A stretch of 64,000 nt of DNA, from contig JACZRS010000013.1 of NCBI GenBank assembly GCA_022574595.1, positions 80,339 to 144,338 on the forward strand, given 5' to 3'. Every line of letters begins with the position of its first letter. The stretch's first letter is position 1. A model generated the notes under the pieces. The model made no database searches. It saw only the letters and a list, made by a program, of their open reading frames with translations, and was not told where the DNA came from. This DNA comes from Planctomycetota bacterium (GTDB lineage Bacteria > Planctomycetota > Phycisphaerae > Phycisphaerales > SM1A02). The position numbers were made by a program, and so were the translations under genes. Of this stretch, positions 37,433-46,262 are shown piece by piece.

Positions 37433-38716
37433 ATGAGCAATTTGAATATTACAATTGCTGCATGCAGGGGGGCGGAAAGGGAAGCTCAGAAACTGCATGA
37501 TGATTTGCAAGGCTCATTTAGCGCGCATCGTCAAGCAACATTTAAAGTATGCGCCATTGAGAAAATCGCACCTGAACAAATAACGAAAATTGATGCCGCA
37601 ATCGTCATCGTCAATGAGGACACTAAAGCCGGCCAAGTCTCGCGTTTTTTAAGTGAGTGTGAAGAAGCACACATTCCAATGCTAGCAATTTGTAATTGCA
37701 TAAATGATGTGATGAAGGTCATGTCTCATTCGGGCGCCATGGAGCAGTCATCTAATACGCCGATTGAGGTGACTTGCGCTACATTGAACGCTCTGATTCA
37801 CCGTCAAGTTGAGATAAAAACCCTAAAGCAAGAATTGGCATTATTGAATCGAGCACACGGCGGCGTACATAATGAAATGGCAAAGATTCACGAGGAACTG
37901 CAATTGGCCGGTTCTGTGCAGCGCGATTATTTGCCGCAGGAATTTCCCCAATTGCACGGCGTATCTGTGGCAGCATTGTGGAGGCCGGTGAATTATGTTG
38001 CCGGTGATATTTATGATGTGCAGCAGCTTGATGAGGACCATTTGGGAATTTTCCTGGCCGATGCAGTAGGTCATGGGGTTCCGGCAGCATTAATGACAAT
38101 GATCATTTGTCAATCGTTAAGAACGCATGAACGCAACGGTTCATCCTGGGAAATACTTCCGCCATCGGAGGTTCTTGGTCGGCTTAACGCAGACATGGTT
38201 AGAAGGCAAGAACGCAGTTCACGATTTGCGACTGCGGTATATGCAGTTGTTAATTGTCGATCGCGCACCATGACTATCGCAGGAGCAGGGCATCCGCCAT
38301 CTTTGATATTGCACACAGATGGCCGAAAGTCCATGCTGGAAAGTCAAGGCGGTTTGCTGGGTGTGTTTGAAAACGAAGTATATAAGCAAACCGAAGTTGA
38401 GCTAGACGTAGGTGATCGCTTGCTACTTTATTCAGATGGTTTTGAGCAGGCGTTCCCACAAGCAAACGGTGATGAGAGTAATACGCGCGTACCTACGGAA
38501 GTTTATCTAGATGAGTTTGAGAAGCTTTGCGCCGCTGGCACGCCTCAGGAAACGATTGATGCAGTAAGTGAACGCTTAGATCAACAAAGTGGATCACTTC
38601 ACCAAATCGATGATCTCACACTTATATGCTTGCATGCAGGATCACTTGTAGGTACTTGTGAGAATGAAGGCGCATTGGCATCTACTTCCAACCACAGCAG
38701 CCAGATAAGTAAATAA
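37433..38716 (+). CDS. RsbU/SpoIIE-type PP2C protein phosphatase with N-terminal receiver-like domain
   Basis: About 427 residues from the ATG at 37433; a TTG at 37382 would add 17. Residues 5-120 (NITIAACRGAEREAQKLHDD to VTCATLNALI) have the alternating strand-helix pattern of a degenerate receiver-like domain without the phospho-acceptor set. Residues about 140-175 form a coiled coil, and the phosphatase follows: LQLAGSVQRDYLP, ALWRPVNYVAGDIYDV (metal-binding D), FLADAVGHGVPAALMTMII (DxxGHGxxA) and LLYSDGFEQAF (metal-binding D). It dephosphorylates serine/threonine, typically an anti-sigma-factor antagonist of a partner switch. No RsbV/RsbW gene is in the window. Confidence 0.88.
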   Translation: MSNLNITIAACRGAEREAQKLHDDLQGSFSAHRQATFKVCAIEKIAPEQITKIDAAIVIVNEDTKAGQVSRFLSECEEAHIPMLAICNCINDVMKVMSHSGAMEQSSNTPIEVTCATLNALIHRQVEIKTLKQELALLNRAHGGVHNEMAKIHEELQLAGSVQRDYLPQEFPQLHGVSVAALWRPVNYVAGDIYDVQQLDEDHLGIFLADAVGHGVPAALMTMIICQSLRTHERNGSSWEILPPSEVLGRLNADMVRRQERSSRFATAVYAVVNCRSRTMTIAGAGHPPSLILHTDGRKSMLESQGGLLGVFENEVYKQTEVELDVGDRLLLYSDGFEQAFPQANGDESNTRVPTEVYLDEFEKLCAAGTPQETIDAVSERLDQQSGSLHQIDDLTLICLHAGSLVGTCENEGALASTSNHSSQISK

Positions 38717-38781
38717 ATCAACAAGCCAGCTCTCTTTTTTGATAGTGCTATTCATAGTTGCAAGGCTCTCTCGCCCGTTGA

Positions 38782-38980
38782 CTAATCCGCGGTGCTATGC
38801 TGTTTGTGGCACCCACTGTAATTCGCAAACAAAACAATTCCCACCCCTTAGCCCCCGGCTCTGCCGGGGATCGGGCGGATGGTTGCGCGGATAGGATTAA
38901 ACACGTTCGATCCCGGGTAAAACCCGGTGCTAATGGCCGACTACACCAATTGGGCCTTGAAGGTTGCCACGGATGGCCAG
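38782..38980 (+). repeat. Long structured repeat, copy A
   Basis: About 199 bases that match the reverse complement of 59031-59230 at roughly 90 percent, with the central 60 bases unchanged. Three nested pairings are visible: a CCCCGGC-TCT-GCCGGGG hairpin, a CCCGGGT-AAA-ACCCGG hairpin, and a long-range pairing of CCCCTTAGC with GCTAATGG. A 7-base alternative GGGATCG/CGATCCC pairs across the two hairpins. It lies between the RsbU gene and a BamE-like gene. A frame of about 60 codons runs through it, but so do substitutions of every kind. Confidence 0.85.
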
Positions 38981-39264
38981 GCTAACCCTCCTCGAAAATT
39001 TCATGGGAGGATCTTTGTAGATGTACCGAAGGAAGATGAATAGGCTGGAGTTAAACCGTTGCGTCCGAGCCTGCGGAGCATCATATATGAACTTGCACGC
39101 TCTTTGTAACAACTCCCTGCCAAGGTAGTATCAAATGTGTGGAATGCCATAGTGGTCAGCTGTGTTTGAGCTTAGTAGACAAGGTGTAGGAATGTGGAAT
39201 ATCAATTGAGCATTACCCAAGAATAGTAAGTCAAACCACTTTTTCGTTAAGAGGAGCATAGGCA

Positions 39265-39648
39265 ATGAAGACAATTATGAGGATCACACGCGTACTTGCA
39301 GCCCTGGGATTTGCAGCCTTTATTTTAACAGCCAGCGGATGCCTGGTTGTATCCGGCAGCTCGACTTACGAAAGCGGTGTAAAAATCACACCAACAACGC
39401 TTGAGCGAATCGTAGTGGGTCAAACCACCGAGGCGTGGGTCATCGCAACGCTTGGCGAGCCTACCGAACGAAACGAAGTCGAAGGCCAACCCAACGTACA
39501 AATCTTCAAGTATGAACACACCACCCATGAATCATCCGGTGGCGCGGTGCTGTTCATCTTCGCTGATGCTAAAAACAAATCCCACAAATCGGTTGTGTAT
39601 ATCGAAATTACCGACTCTGTAGTGAGCGACTATTGGACTGAACAATAA
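39265..39648 (+). CDS. Small lipoprotein with BamE/SmpA-like domain
   Basis: 127 residues, GAGGAG nine bases before the ATG. A lipoprotein signal (VLAALGFAAFILTASGC) is followed by TLERIVVGQTTEAWVIATLGEPTERNEVEG, which has the VGxTxxxVxxxLGxP opening of the BamE/SmpA fold, and then strands with VLFIFADAKNK. Real BamE proteins assist outer-membrane protein assembly; many relatives in planctomycetes are of unknown role. It is preceded by the ~200 bp repeat and followed by the dockerin-tailed FG-GAP gene. Confidence 0.75.
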   Translation: MKTIMRITRVLAALGFAAFILTASGCLVVSGSSTYESGVKITPTTLERIVVGQTTEAWVIATLGEPTERNEVEGQPNVQIFKYEHTTHESSGGAVLFIFADAKNKSHKSVVYIEITDSVVSDYWTEQ

Positions 39649-39805
39649 ATTGGGAATGTGAGGGTGGATGGACGAGGTTGTGGAAAGGTCATCCGCAGCT
39701 TTGTCGTACCTTTGTTCACTTTTACTTTTTGAATGAAAGCAAAGCATGTTTGATGCATCTACAATAAATGTAGAGTACAATTAAGATTCTTTGAGGAGCT
39801 CAGCA

Positions 39806-41320
39806 ATGAAATATAGCCACCAAGTTGCTAGCGCATCTCTTATCGCAAGCTTTTTCGCATGCTCGGCCTATGGCCAAGTTCAACCTTGCGAAAAACAAAA
39901 GCTAATAGCATCCGATGCAGCGCTATTAGACCTATTCGGCAACTCCGTATCAATTAGTGGCAATAACGCAATCATCGGTGCTTGGAATGCTGATGGGCCT
40001 TTCGCATTTGCATGGGGAGCAGCGTACATATTTGAATTAATTGATGGGCAGTGGATAGAGCAAGAGTTACTCACGCCTTCGGATCATAATGAACAGGATC
40101 GCTTTGGACATGTTGTGGCAATTAGTGGTGATATCGCAGTAGTTGGCTCACCGATGAATGATGATGCTTGTGAGGATAGTATATTTTGCGATTCCGGTTC
40201 AGCTTACGTTTTCCGCAAAGTTAAAGGTAAGTGGATTGAAGAACAAAAGCTCCTGGCTTTTGATGCAGAACCAACTGATCAGTACGGCTTGACTGTGGCT
40301 ATTGACGGTGATGTCATAGTAATAGGCTCACCTTGGGAAGATGATGCGTGTGGAGGAAGTCCAAGCTGTAACGCAGGTGCGGCGTATGTTTACAGATTTG
40401 TAGTTGACCAATGGGTATTAGATCAAAAGTTAACTGCTTCAGATCCAGATACTATTGATACATTCGCACAAGCAGTATCAATAAGCGGCGACAATATCCT
40501 GGTTGGTGCCCGCGGTGATAATGATGATGGATTCAATTCCGGATCTGCATACATTTTTAATTACAATGGCAAGAGCTGGGAAGAAACTCAAAAACTCACA
40601 GCCTCGGACGCAGAGGAAGGCGATGAGTTTGGTCTAGGTGTTTCAATCCGTGGCGATTTACTAATAGTTGGCGCGCTAAAAGATGATACAGCTTGCCCTG
40701 AAAACATCTTATGTAATTCAGGATCAGCATATGTGTTTCGGTTCAACGGGAAGCAGTGGATCCAAGAACAAAAACTCGAAGCTCCAGATATGGCTGAAGG
40801 TGATCAGTTTGGAGGATCAGTTTCCATCTATGGTGATGCAGCAGTTGTTGGGTCCAGATGGAACGATGATCTGTGTCCGGAAAATCCTGATTGCAACTCC
40901 GGCGCAGCTTATCTTTTCCGCTTTAATCCTGGCGTTGTTGTTGGATGGTCTTTACAACAAAAGCTCACGCAGAGCGATGCAGCTCCAGTAGATCTATATG
41001 GATCTGCTGTTGCTGTAAACAATCATAATGTCTTTATTGGTTCTGAAGGTGATGATGACGATGGCACAGGTTCAGGTTCGACTTACTACTACCTTCTAGA
41101 TGGTGCAGATAGCAACGGTGATGGTATAGCTGACGATTGTCAAACCCTCGGCGACCTTAATGATGATGGCGTCGTAAATACCAGCGATTTGCTTCTCCTC
41201 TTTGCCAGTTGGGGGCCATGTGATCATTGCAAAGTTCCTGGAGATTGCGCAGCCGACTTTGATGGAAACTGCATTGTAAACACAAGCGACCTGTTAATTC
41301 TCTTAGCCAATTGGGGCTGA
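39806..41320 (+). CDS. Secreted FG-GAP repeat protein with dockerin-like tail
   Basis: 504 residues from the ATG at 39806 (GAGGAG at 39793; a TTG at 39791 is inside the ribosome binding site). Signal peptide KYSHQVASASLIASFFACSA. The body has seven blades, each with a signature FGxSVSISGxxAIVGA (for example FGNSVSISGNNAIIGAWN and FGGSVSIYGDAAVVGSRW). Two F-hands close the protein: DLNDDGVVNTSDLLLLFASWG and DFDGNCIVNTSDLLILLANWG, the last three residues being NWG. Closely similar in architecture to the truncated gene at 62868-64000. Likely extracellular; role unknown. Confidence 0.87.
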   Translation: MKYSHQVASASLIASFFACSAYGQVQPCEKQKLIASDAALLDLFGNSVSISGNNAIIGAWNADGPFAFAWGAAYIFELIDGQWIEQELLTPSDHNEQDRFGHVVAISGDIAVVGSPMNDDACEDSIFCDSGSAYVFRKVKGKWIEEQKLLAFDAEPTDQYGLTVAIDGDVIVIGSPWEDDACGGSPSCNAGAAYVYRFVVDQWVLDQKLTASDPDTIDTFAQAVSISGDNILVGARGDNDDGFNSGSAYIFNYNGKSWEETQKLTASDAEEGDEFGLGVSIRGDLLIVGALKDDTACPENILCNSGSAYVFRFNGKQWIQEQKLEAPDMAEGDQFGGSVSIYGDAAVVGSRWNDDLCPENPDCNSGAAYLFRFNPGVVVGWSLQQKLTQSDAAPVDLYGSAVAVNNHNVFIGSEGDDDDGTGSGSTYYYLLDGADSNGDGIADDCQTLGDLNDDGVVNTSDLLLLFASWGPCDHCKVPGDCAADFDGNCIVNTSDLLILLANWG

Positions 41321-41349
41321 GCAAAAACGCATAACGGATACCCCCGACG

Positions 41350-41377
41350 CCCATGGATAGCAATCCATGGGTTTCTT
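41350..41377 (+). terminator. Hairpin with short T-run after the FG-GAP gene
   Basis: CCCATGGA-TAGCAA-TCCATGGG, a perfect 8-base stem at 41350-41371, followed by TTTCTT. It starts 30 bases after the stop codon, a good place for a rho-independent terminator. Confidence 0.55.
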
Positions 41378-41814
41378 GAAAGAGGCATCATGGCAACGCG
41401 GCGTTGAGTAAGCCGCACCTGAGGCTTTGTGAAGTCGCAGATCCGCCTCTGGAGGGGTCTGGATATTGCTCATGCTGTTAAGGTTTATGGCAATTCCATT
41501 GGGATCCTCTCCCTTGGCCATTTTTCAAATACACTTAGCCGGCATTCTCGACAGAGAATTAGTATTTGACGATTGGATTTTTTTAGAACGAATAATGTCG
41601 TCTTATAGCCGGTTAGCTGGATATCCCTAACGCAACACAAACCATTCAGTAAAGGCCCGAAACATGCAATTAGCCTCTGGCTCGCCCTCAATCCAAAATC
41701 GACTATATTTGAAGCTAGAGTGAATAATGAGTGATGCTTTAACAGTTGTCCAATTAGCCGATTGCTTCGTCAAATGCTAATGACTTTATATTAAGATTTA
41801 TAGGAGATCATGAG
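41378..41814. other. Intergenic stretch, nothing recognised
   Basis: About 440 bases. It carries a short direct match (AAGCCG-ACCTGAGGCTTTG) to the sequence after the LamG gene at about 49276, and the leader of the next gene (TAGGAG at 41802). No gene or strong structure is otherwise visible. Confidence 0.45.
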
Positions 41815-42216
41815 ATGCGAAAAGCTCTAAAGACAGGTATTTTTCTTGTTTGCAGTCTAGCCTTAATAGGCATATTGCAAGTCGGGTGCGCCTCAACCGA
41901 AAAAGCCACGACGCAGCCGGACGCCCAAGTCTCGCCCGGTGCCTTGTCACTATGCACTGCATGCGGACAGTTCAAGGGAACAGACGTTTGCTGCCAGGCA
42001 GATCAGGCTCAATGTGCAGGCTGCGGTTTGGCCAAGGGATCGCCCGGATGTTGTCGCATAGATAAAGGCTCAACAGAATCGGTAGCCGTCTGCCTTAGCT
42101 GCGGACACATCAAGGGTGATGCATCTTGTTGCAAACCCGATCAGATGCGCTGCGCAAGTTGCGGTCTAGTAAAAGGCTCAGCCGGTTGCTGCAAGATTCC
42201 CGACTCACTCAAATAG
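41815..42216 (+). CDS. Lipoprotein with four CxxCGxxKGxxxCC repeats
   Basis: 133 residues; TAGGAG lies before the ATG. The lipoprotein signal ends LIGILQVGC. The mature part contains four tandem units of about 22 residues: CTACGQFKGTDVCC, CAGCGLAKGSPGCC, CLSCGHIKGDASCC and CASCGLVKGSAGCC. Sixteen cysteines arranged as CxxC plus CC are well suited to zinc, iron-sulphur or copper binding, or to disulphides. I do not recognise a named family; similar CxxCGxxKGxxxCC repeats occur in planctomycete genomes. Its location outside the cytoplasm suggests a metal-binding or redox role at the envelope. It stands alone, followed by a remnant of a dockerin-tailed gene. Confidence 0.8.
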   Translation: MRKALKTGIFLVCSLALIGILQVGCASTEKATTQPDAQVSPGALSLCTACGQFKGTDVCCQADQAQCAGCGLAKGSPGCCRIDKGSTESVAVCLSCGHIKGDASCCKPDQMRCASCGLVKGSAGCCKIPDSLK

Positions 42217-42237
42217 CAAATCGCTACTGAAATCATT

Positions 42238-42354
42238 ATGTTCTTTTTCAACCGCCTTCGATTGCCAAAGTGTGGCAGCGATTATTGTATCAGCACGAGT
42301 GACTTGCTAATCCTTTTTGCCAATTGGGCTATGTGCCTGCAATCATCAATATAG
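42238..42354 (+). pseudogene. Remnant of a dockerin-like tail
   Basis: A 38-codon frame (ATG at 42238, TAG at 42352) whose second half reads CISTSDLLILFANWAMC, a clear but degraded form of the tail seen on nine intact proteins in the window (the final GP is changed to AM). The first half is not recognisable. It is the end of a gene whose front is gone. Confidence 0.7.
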
Positions 42355-42672
42355 GCTCGGAGCCATGATGGTGCTGGTTAAGCCGTGGTTTACCCCTGCG
42401 ATTCCAGCAATTCAGCAGTTAAGCTTTTTTGTTGTTTCTTACTTTATACTGAACATTAAAACTGCTTGGTGTGCTAATATAGCAAGTATCGTTCGGCGGT
42501 GGTCGCGGGTGGGGCGCGTGATCTCTGAGGACAGCAAAGGACTCTGTCAGCCACATCCCCTCCTATTGGCCTCCAGCCACAAAGGTTTAGAGTGGGCTTT
42601 GGGCCTGCTCAATAATTTGTGAATCTGGCCAAGGCTTGCCTGCTCACTCCAAGCACTAAGGAGGATTTAGCG
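42355..42672. other. Intergenic stretch before the giant beta-helix gene
   Basis: About 320 bases without a recognised gene. The GTG at 42619 is in frame with the following gene but lacks a ribosome binding site; the AAGGAGG before 42673 decides the start. Confidence 0.5.
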
Positions 42673-45600
42673 ATGTTGTGCAATTACCAAGTGGTGAATA
42701 GAGTGTTTGTGGTCGTTGCGATTAGTTTCTGCCTAATTAGCAGGACAGTCCCTGCAGCGGCCGACATACTTCACGTTCCCGGCGACTACCTGACCATTCA
42801 GGAGGCTATTGATGCGGCTATGGAAGGCGACGAGGTAGTAGTCGCGCCCGGCACCTACTTCGAGAACATCGACCTGCATAGCGACGCAATATCCGTCAGC
42901 AGCTCAGGCGGCCCAGACGTGACCACTATCGACGCAGGCGGAAACGGCACAGTTGTGTCCTGCATCAGGGGGGAGGGTAACCCACCGTGTAGTATCATTC
43001 TCGACGGGTTCACCATAACCGGCGGTAACAGTGGCGGAATGGTAAACCAAGGGTCCAGCCCGACAGTGATGAACTGTATATTTCTAGGCAATTCAGCAAA
43101 CTTCGGCGGCGGGATGCAAAACAATGGGCAAAGCCCCACGGTGATGAACTGTTTATTCCTCGACAATTCAGCAGAATTCGGTGGCGGGATGGGCAATCTT
43201 GGCAGCAGCCCGACTGTTATCAACTGCACATTCAGTGGGAACACGGCAACGGACAGTGGCGGCGGTATGCAGAACAATGGGGAGGGTCCAGGGGCCGGCA
43301 CGATGGTGATCAACTGCACGTTCAGTGGGAACACAGCCACTAACAATGGCGGAGGCATACACAATGGTTTCAGCAACCCCACGGTGACAAACTGCATTCT
43401 GTGGGGTGACAGCCCGGATGAGATCTTCGACTCCAACAGCTCGCCCAGCGTCACCTTCAGTAACGTCATGGGTGGCTACGCTGGCGACGGAAACATAGAT
43501 GCCGATCCGCGCTTCTTCGAAGACGACATGCAGCTCGATCGATTCTCCCCTTGCACGGATGCTGGTGACAATACTGCCTCTGGCCTGATCGGCATCACGG
43601 AGGATCTCGATGGCAATCCCCGCTTCGTTGACGATGCGGGAGTCGCGGACTCCGGCATGGGTGCTCCGCCCATCATCGACATGGGCGCCTACGAGCGACA
43701 GACCGTTTCAGTCAACCTCACCATAAAGCTCACCATCGTCGATTCCATCCAAGAGACGATTGACTTCGCGCTGGACGGCGACGAGATCGTGCTAAATACG
43801 GGGAACTACAACCAGACCATTAATCTCCTAGGCAAGGCGATCACCTTGCGGAGCACGGACCCGAACGACCCCGCAGTTGTGGCGGCGACGATTCTCGACG
43901 GAACAGGTCTTGAAACCACTGTCATCACTTGCGACTCAGGGGAAAGTACTGACACAGTCATTGACGGCCTAACCATCACCGGCGGAAACGCAATAAATGG
44001 CGGCGGGATGAGCAACTTCTCCAGCAGCCCAACGGTGACCAACTGTTCGTTTATCGGGAACATCTCTAGTTTCGGAGGCGGCATTGGTAACCACGACGCC
44101 AGTAGCCCTATGGTGGCCTTCTGCACATTCAGCGAGAATTCAGCCAGCTTCGGGGGCGGTATGGTCAATTTTAACGACAGCAACCCAGCGGTGATCGACT
44201 GCGCGTTTAGCGGGAATACGGGGGTTGGAGGTGGAATATTCAACCTCGGCAGCGACCCAACTGTGACTAACAGCATCTTCAACGGGAATACGGCTTCCCG
44301 AGGCGGCGGGATGGCCAACGACTTCAGTAGTAACCCGACGGTGACAGACTGCACATTCAGCAATAACACGGCCAGCGACCTAGGTGGCGGGATGATCAAC
44401 ATTGGCAGTAGCCCGACCGTGACCAACTGCACGTTCATCAATAATTCGGCGTCCTCTAGGGGCGGCGGGATGAGCAACACCGATAACAGCAGCCCAACGG
44501 TGACCGACTGCGCCTTCACTGGGAATTCGGCCGGCTATGGTGGCGGGATGAGCAACCAAGTAACAAGTGAACCAGAGGTGATCAACTGCACCTTCGAAGG
44601 GAACATGGCCTTTAAGGGCGGCGGGATGATCAATGACACCGGCAGCCCGATTGTGACCAATTGCACTTTCAGTGGGAATACAGTCACGGGCACTGGAGGA
44701 GGCATGGGTAATGACTTCAGCACGCCGATGGTGATCGACTGCACTTTCAATTTGAATACGGCAAATGAAAACGCCGGCGGTGGAATGGCAAACAACAACA
44801 GCAACTCGACGCTAATCAACTGCATTTTCATAGAGAACACGGCACTCTCAGGCGGCGGAATGGTTAACAGCCAGTGCAACCCGACAATGACCAACTGTTC
44901 GTTCATCGGGAACTTAGCTACTTTCGGCGGCGGCGGGATGGCCAACTACAGCTTCAGCGATCCGATAATGACGAACTGCACGTTTAGAGGGAATGTAGCA
45001 GCAGAAGAAGGCGGCGGAATATTCAACCAGTTTGTCAGTAACCCGATCGTGACAAACTGCACATTCAGTGGGAATTTTGCCAGCTTCGGCGGCGGGATGG
45101 GAAACATTTCTAGCAGCCCGAACGTAACCAACTGCACGTTTGAGGGGAACTTGGCCGTCATCGATAACGGCGGCGCGATGTATAACTCCTTCAGCGCCTT
45201 TCCAACAGTAAACAACTCCATCTTTTGGTTCAATACCGGAGGAGAGATTGTTGACCATGACACTGCAGTGACTGTAGTCAGGTTTAGCAACGTTTCAGGT
45301 GGTTTCGTGGGCGAGGGCAACGTCGATGCCGATCCGATGTTTGTAGATGCTGACGGACCAGATGACATCCCCGGTACCGATGATGACAATCTGCGCCTGT
45401 TACCGGGCTCGCCATGCACCGACGCCGCTGACAATACAGCTGTGCCCGGTGGAATCACGCAAGACCTCGACGGCAATCCGCGGTTTGTTGATGATCCAGA
45501 TACGATAGACACTGGCTTTGGCGATCCGCCGATCGTGGATATGGGTGCTTATGAGTTTCAGTTACCGCCGCCGAATAGTGATCCCGACAATCCCGAACCG

Positions 45601-46122
45601 GTTGAATCAGGTGAGACCATCTTAGGCGACTTCGATTACGCCACCAGCGACGGGACTTCTTCCTGCGATCCAAACTCAGTTGATCTGTTCTACGAAGTTG
45701 TTATCACCACAGGCCCAGCCACGCTAGAGATTGATACCTGTGGCTCGGCAGCGGATTCAGCCCTGGCCATATTTGATTCGAGTATGATGGAAATCGGCTG
45801 CAACACCGACTGCGCCGGCCAGCCCTGTGGAGTTCCCGATGCATGTCTTTCAATCCCGGGATTGCCGGCCGACACGTACCTCATCCGTGTATCCCAACAG
45901 ACAAATTCACCAGCACCTGGCTCACCAACTGCCATCATGCTCACCGTGTTTCTGGAGACCTGCCCATGGGACCTTGACGACGACGGTACCGTTAACACAA
46001 GCGATTTACTAGCATTATTTGCCCAATGGGGTACTGATGGATCAGCAGACTTTGATGGCAGTGGATTAGTCAATACAACTGATCTTTTAATCCTCTTCGC
46101 CAATTGGGGGCCGTGTCCGTAG
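42673..46122 (+). CDS. Giant secreted beta-helix protein with PPC-like and dockerin-like domains
   Basis: 1149 residues; AAGGAGG nine bases before the ATG. Signal peptide VVVAISFCLISRTVPAAA, then DILHVPGDYLTIQEAIDAAM, nearly identical to the start of the protein at 26891-28120. Two parallel beta-helix arms (about residues 70-270 and 400-900) hold more than 25 repeats of the form NCxFxGNxAxxxGGGMxN, separated by a DSPC-like closing piece (CTDAGDNTASGLIG). A pre-peptidase C-terminal-like beta-sandwich follows (DSALAIFDSSMMEIGCN, then YLIRVSQQTNS), then two F-hands (DLDDDGTVNTSDLLALFAQWG, DFDGSGLVNTTDLLILFANWG) ending PCP. The DNA repeats are so alike that the antisense strand stays open for long distances; those frames are not genes. 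Confidence 0.88.
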   Translation: MLCNYQVVNRVFVVVAISFCLISRTVPAAADILHVPGDYLTIQEAIDAAMEGDEVVVAPGTYFENIDLHSDAISVSSSGGPDVTTIDAGGNGTVVSCIRGEGNPPCSIILDGFTITGGNSGGMVNQGSSPTVMNCIFLGNSANFGGGMQNNGQSPTVMNCLFLDNSAEFGGGMGNLGSSPTVINCTFSGNTATDSGGGMQNNGEGPGAGTMVINCTFSGNTATNNGGGIHNGFSNPTVTNCILWGDSPDEIFDSNSSPSVTFSNVMGGYAGDGNIDADPRFFEDDMQLDRFSPCTDAGDNTASGLIGITEDLDGNPRFVDDAGVADSGMGAPPIIDMGAYERQTVSVNLTIKLTIVDSIQETIDFALDGDEIVLNTGNYNQTINLLGKAITLRSTDPNDPAVVAATILDGTGLETTVITCDSGESTDTVIDGLTITGGNAINGGGMSNFSSSPTVTNCSFIGNISSFGGGIGNHDASSPMVAFCTFSENSASFGGGMVNFNDSNPAVIDCAFSGNTGVGGGIFNLGSDPTVTNSIFNGNTASRGGGMANDFSSNPTVTDCTFSNNTASDLGGGMINIGSSPTVTNCTFINNSASSRGGGMSNTDNSSPTVTDCAFTGNSAGYGGGMSNQVTSEPEVINCTFEGNMAFKGGGMINDTGSPIVTNCTFSGNTVTGTGGGMGNDFSTPMVIDCTFNLNTANENAGGGMANNNSNSTLINCIFIENTALSGGGMVNSQCNPTMTNCSFIGNLATFGGGGMANYSFSDPIMTNCTFRGNVAAEEGGGIFNQFVSNPIVTNCTFSGNFASFGGGMGNISSSPNVTNCTFEGNLAVIDNGGAMYNSFSAFPTVNNSIFWFNTGGEIVDHDTAVTVVRFSNVSGGFVGEGNVDADPMFVDADGPDDIPGTDDDNLRLLPGSPCTDAADNTAVPGGITQDLDGNPRFVDDPDTIDTGFGDPPIVDMGAYEFQLPPPNSDPDNPEPVESGETILGDFDYATSDGTSSCDPNSVDLFYEVVITTGPATLEIDTCGSAADSALAIFDSSMMEIGCNTDCAGQPCGVPDACLSIPGLPADTYLIRVSQQTNSPAPGSPTAIMLTVFLETCPWDLDDDGTVNTSDLLALFAQWGTDGSADFDGSGLVNTTDLLILFANWGPCP

Positions 46123-46262
46123 AAAAGAGAGACAACAGTAGCTAGCCGTCTAGCAATGGTAAAGAGATGACGAGCTGATCGAAAGACGAGGCTTTATCAA
46201 CTTCAAAGGGATGAATGCGTTCGTTGAGCCGTATAACGCATCAGAAAAGAGGTCCGCTCCCC

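Noticed and set aside
38905..38930. T-arm-like sequence GTTCGATCCCGG inside repeat A, considered as a tRNA
   Set aside because: No acceptor stem, anticodon arm or D arm can be placed around it, and the motif is broken in copy B (GCTCGATCC).
38797..38985. 62-codon frame inside structured repeat A (and its counterpart in B)
   Set aside because: Both copies keep a frame, but substitutions are spread over all codon positions and the DNA pairing is the more conserved feature; the frame alone does not show a protein.
42855..46103. Four long minus-strand frames (136-237 codons) inside the giant beta-helix gene
   Set aside because: They arise because the repeated sense sequence lacks antisense stops; no start signals, and proline/isoleucine-rich shadow repeats.
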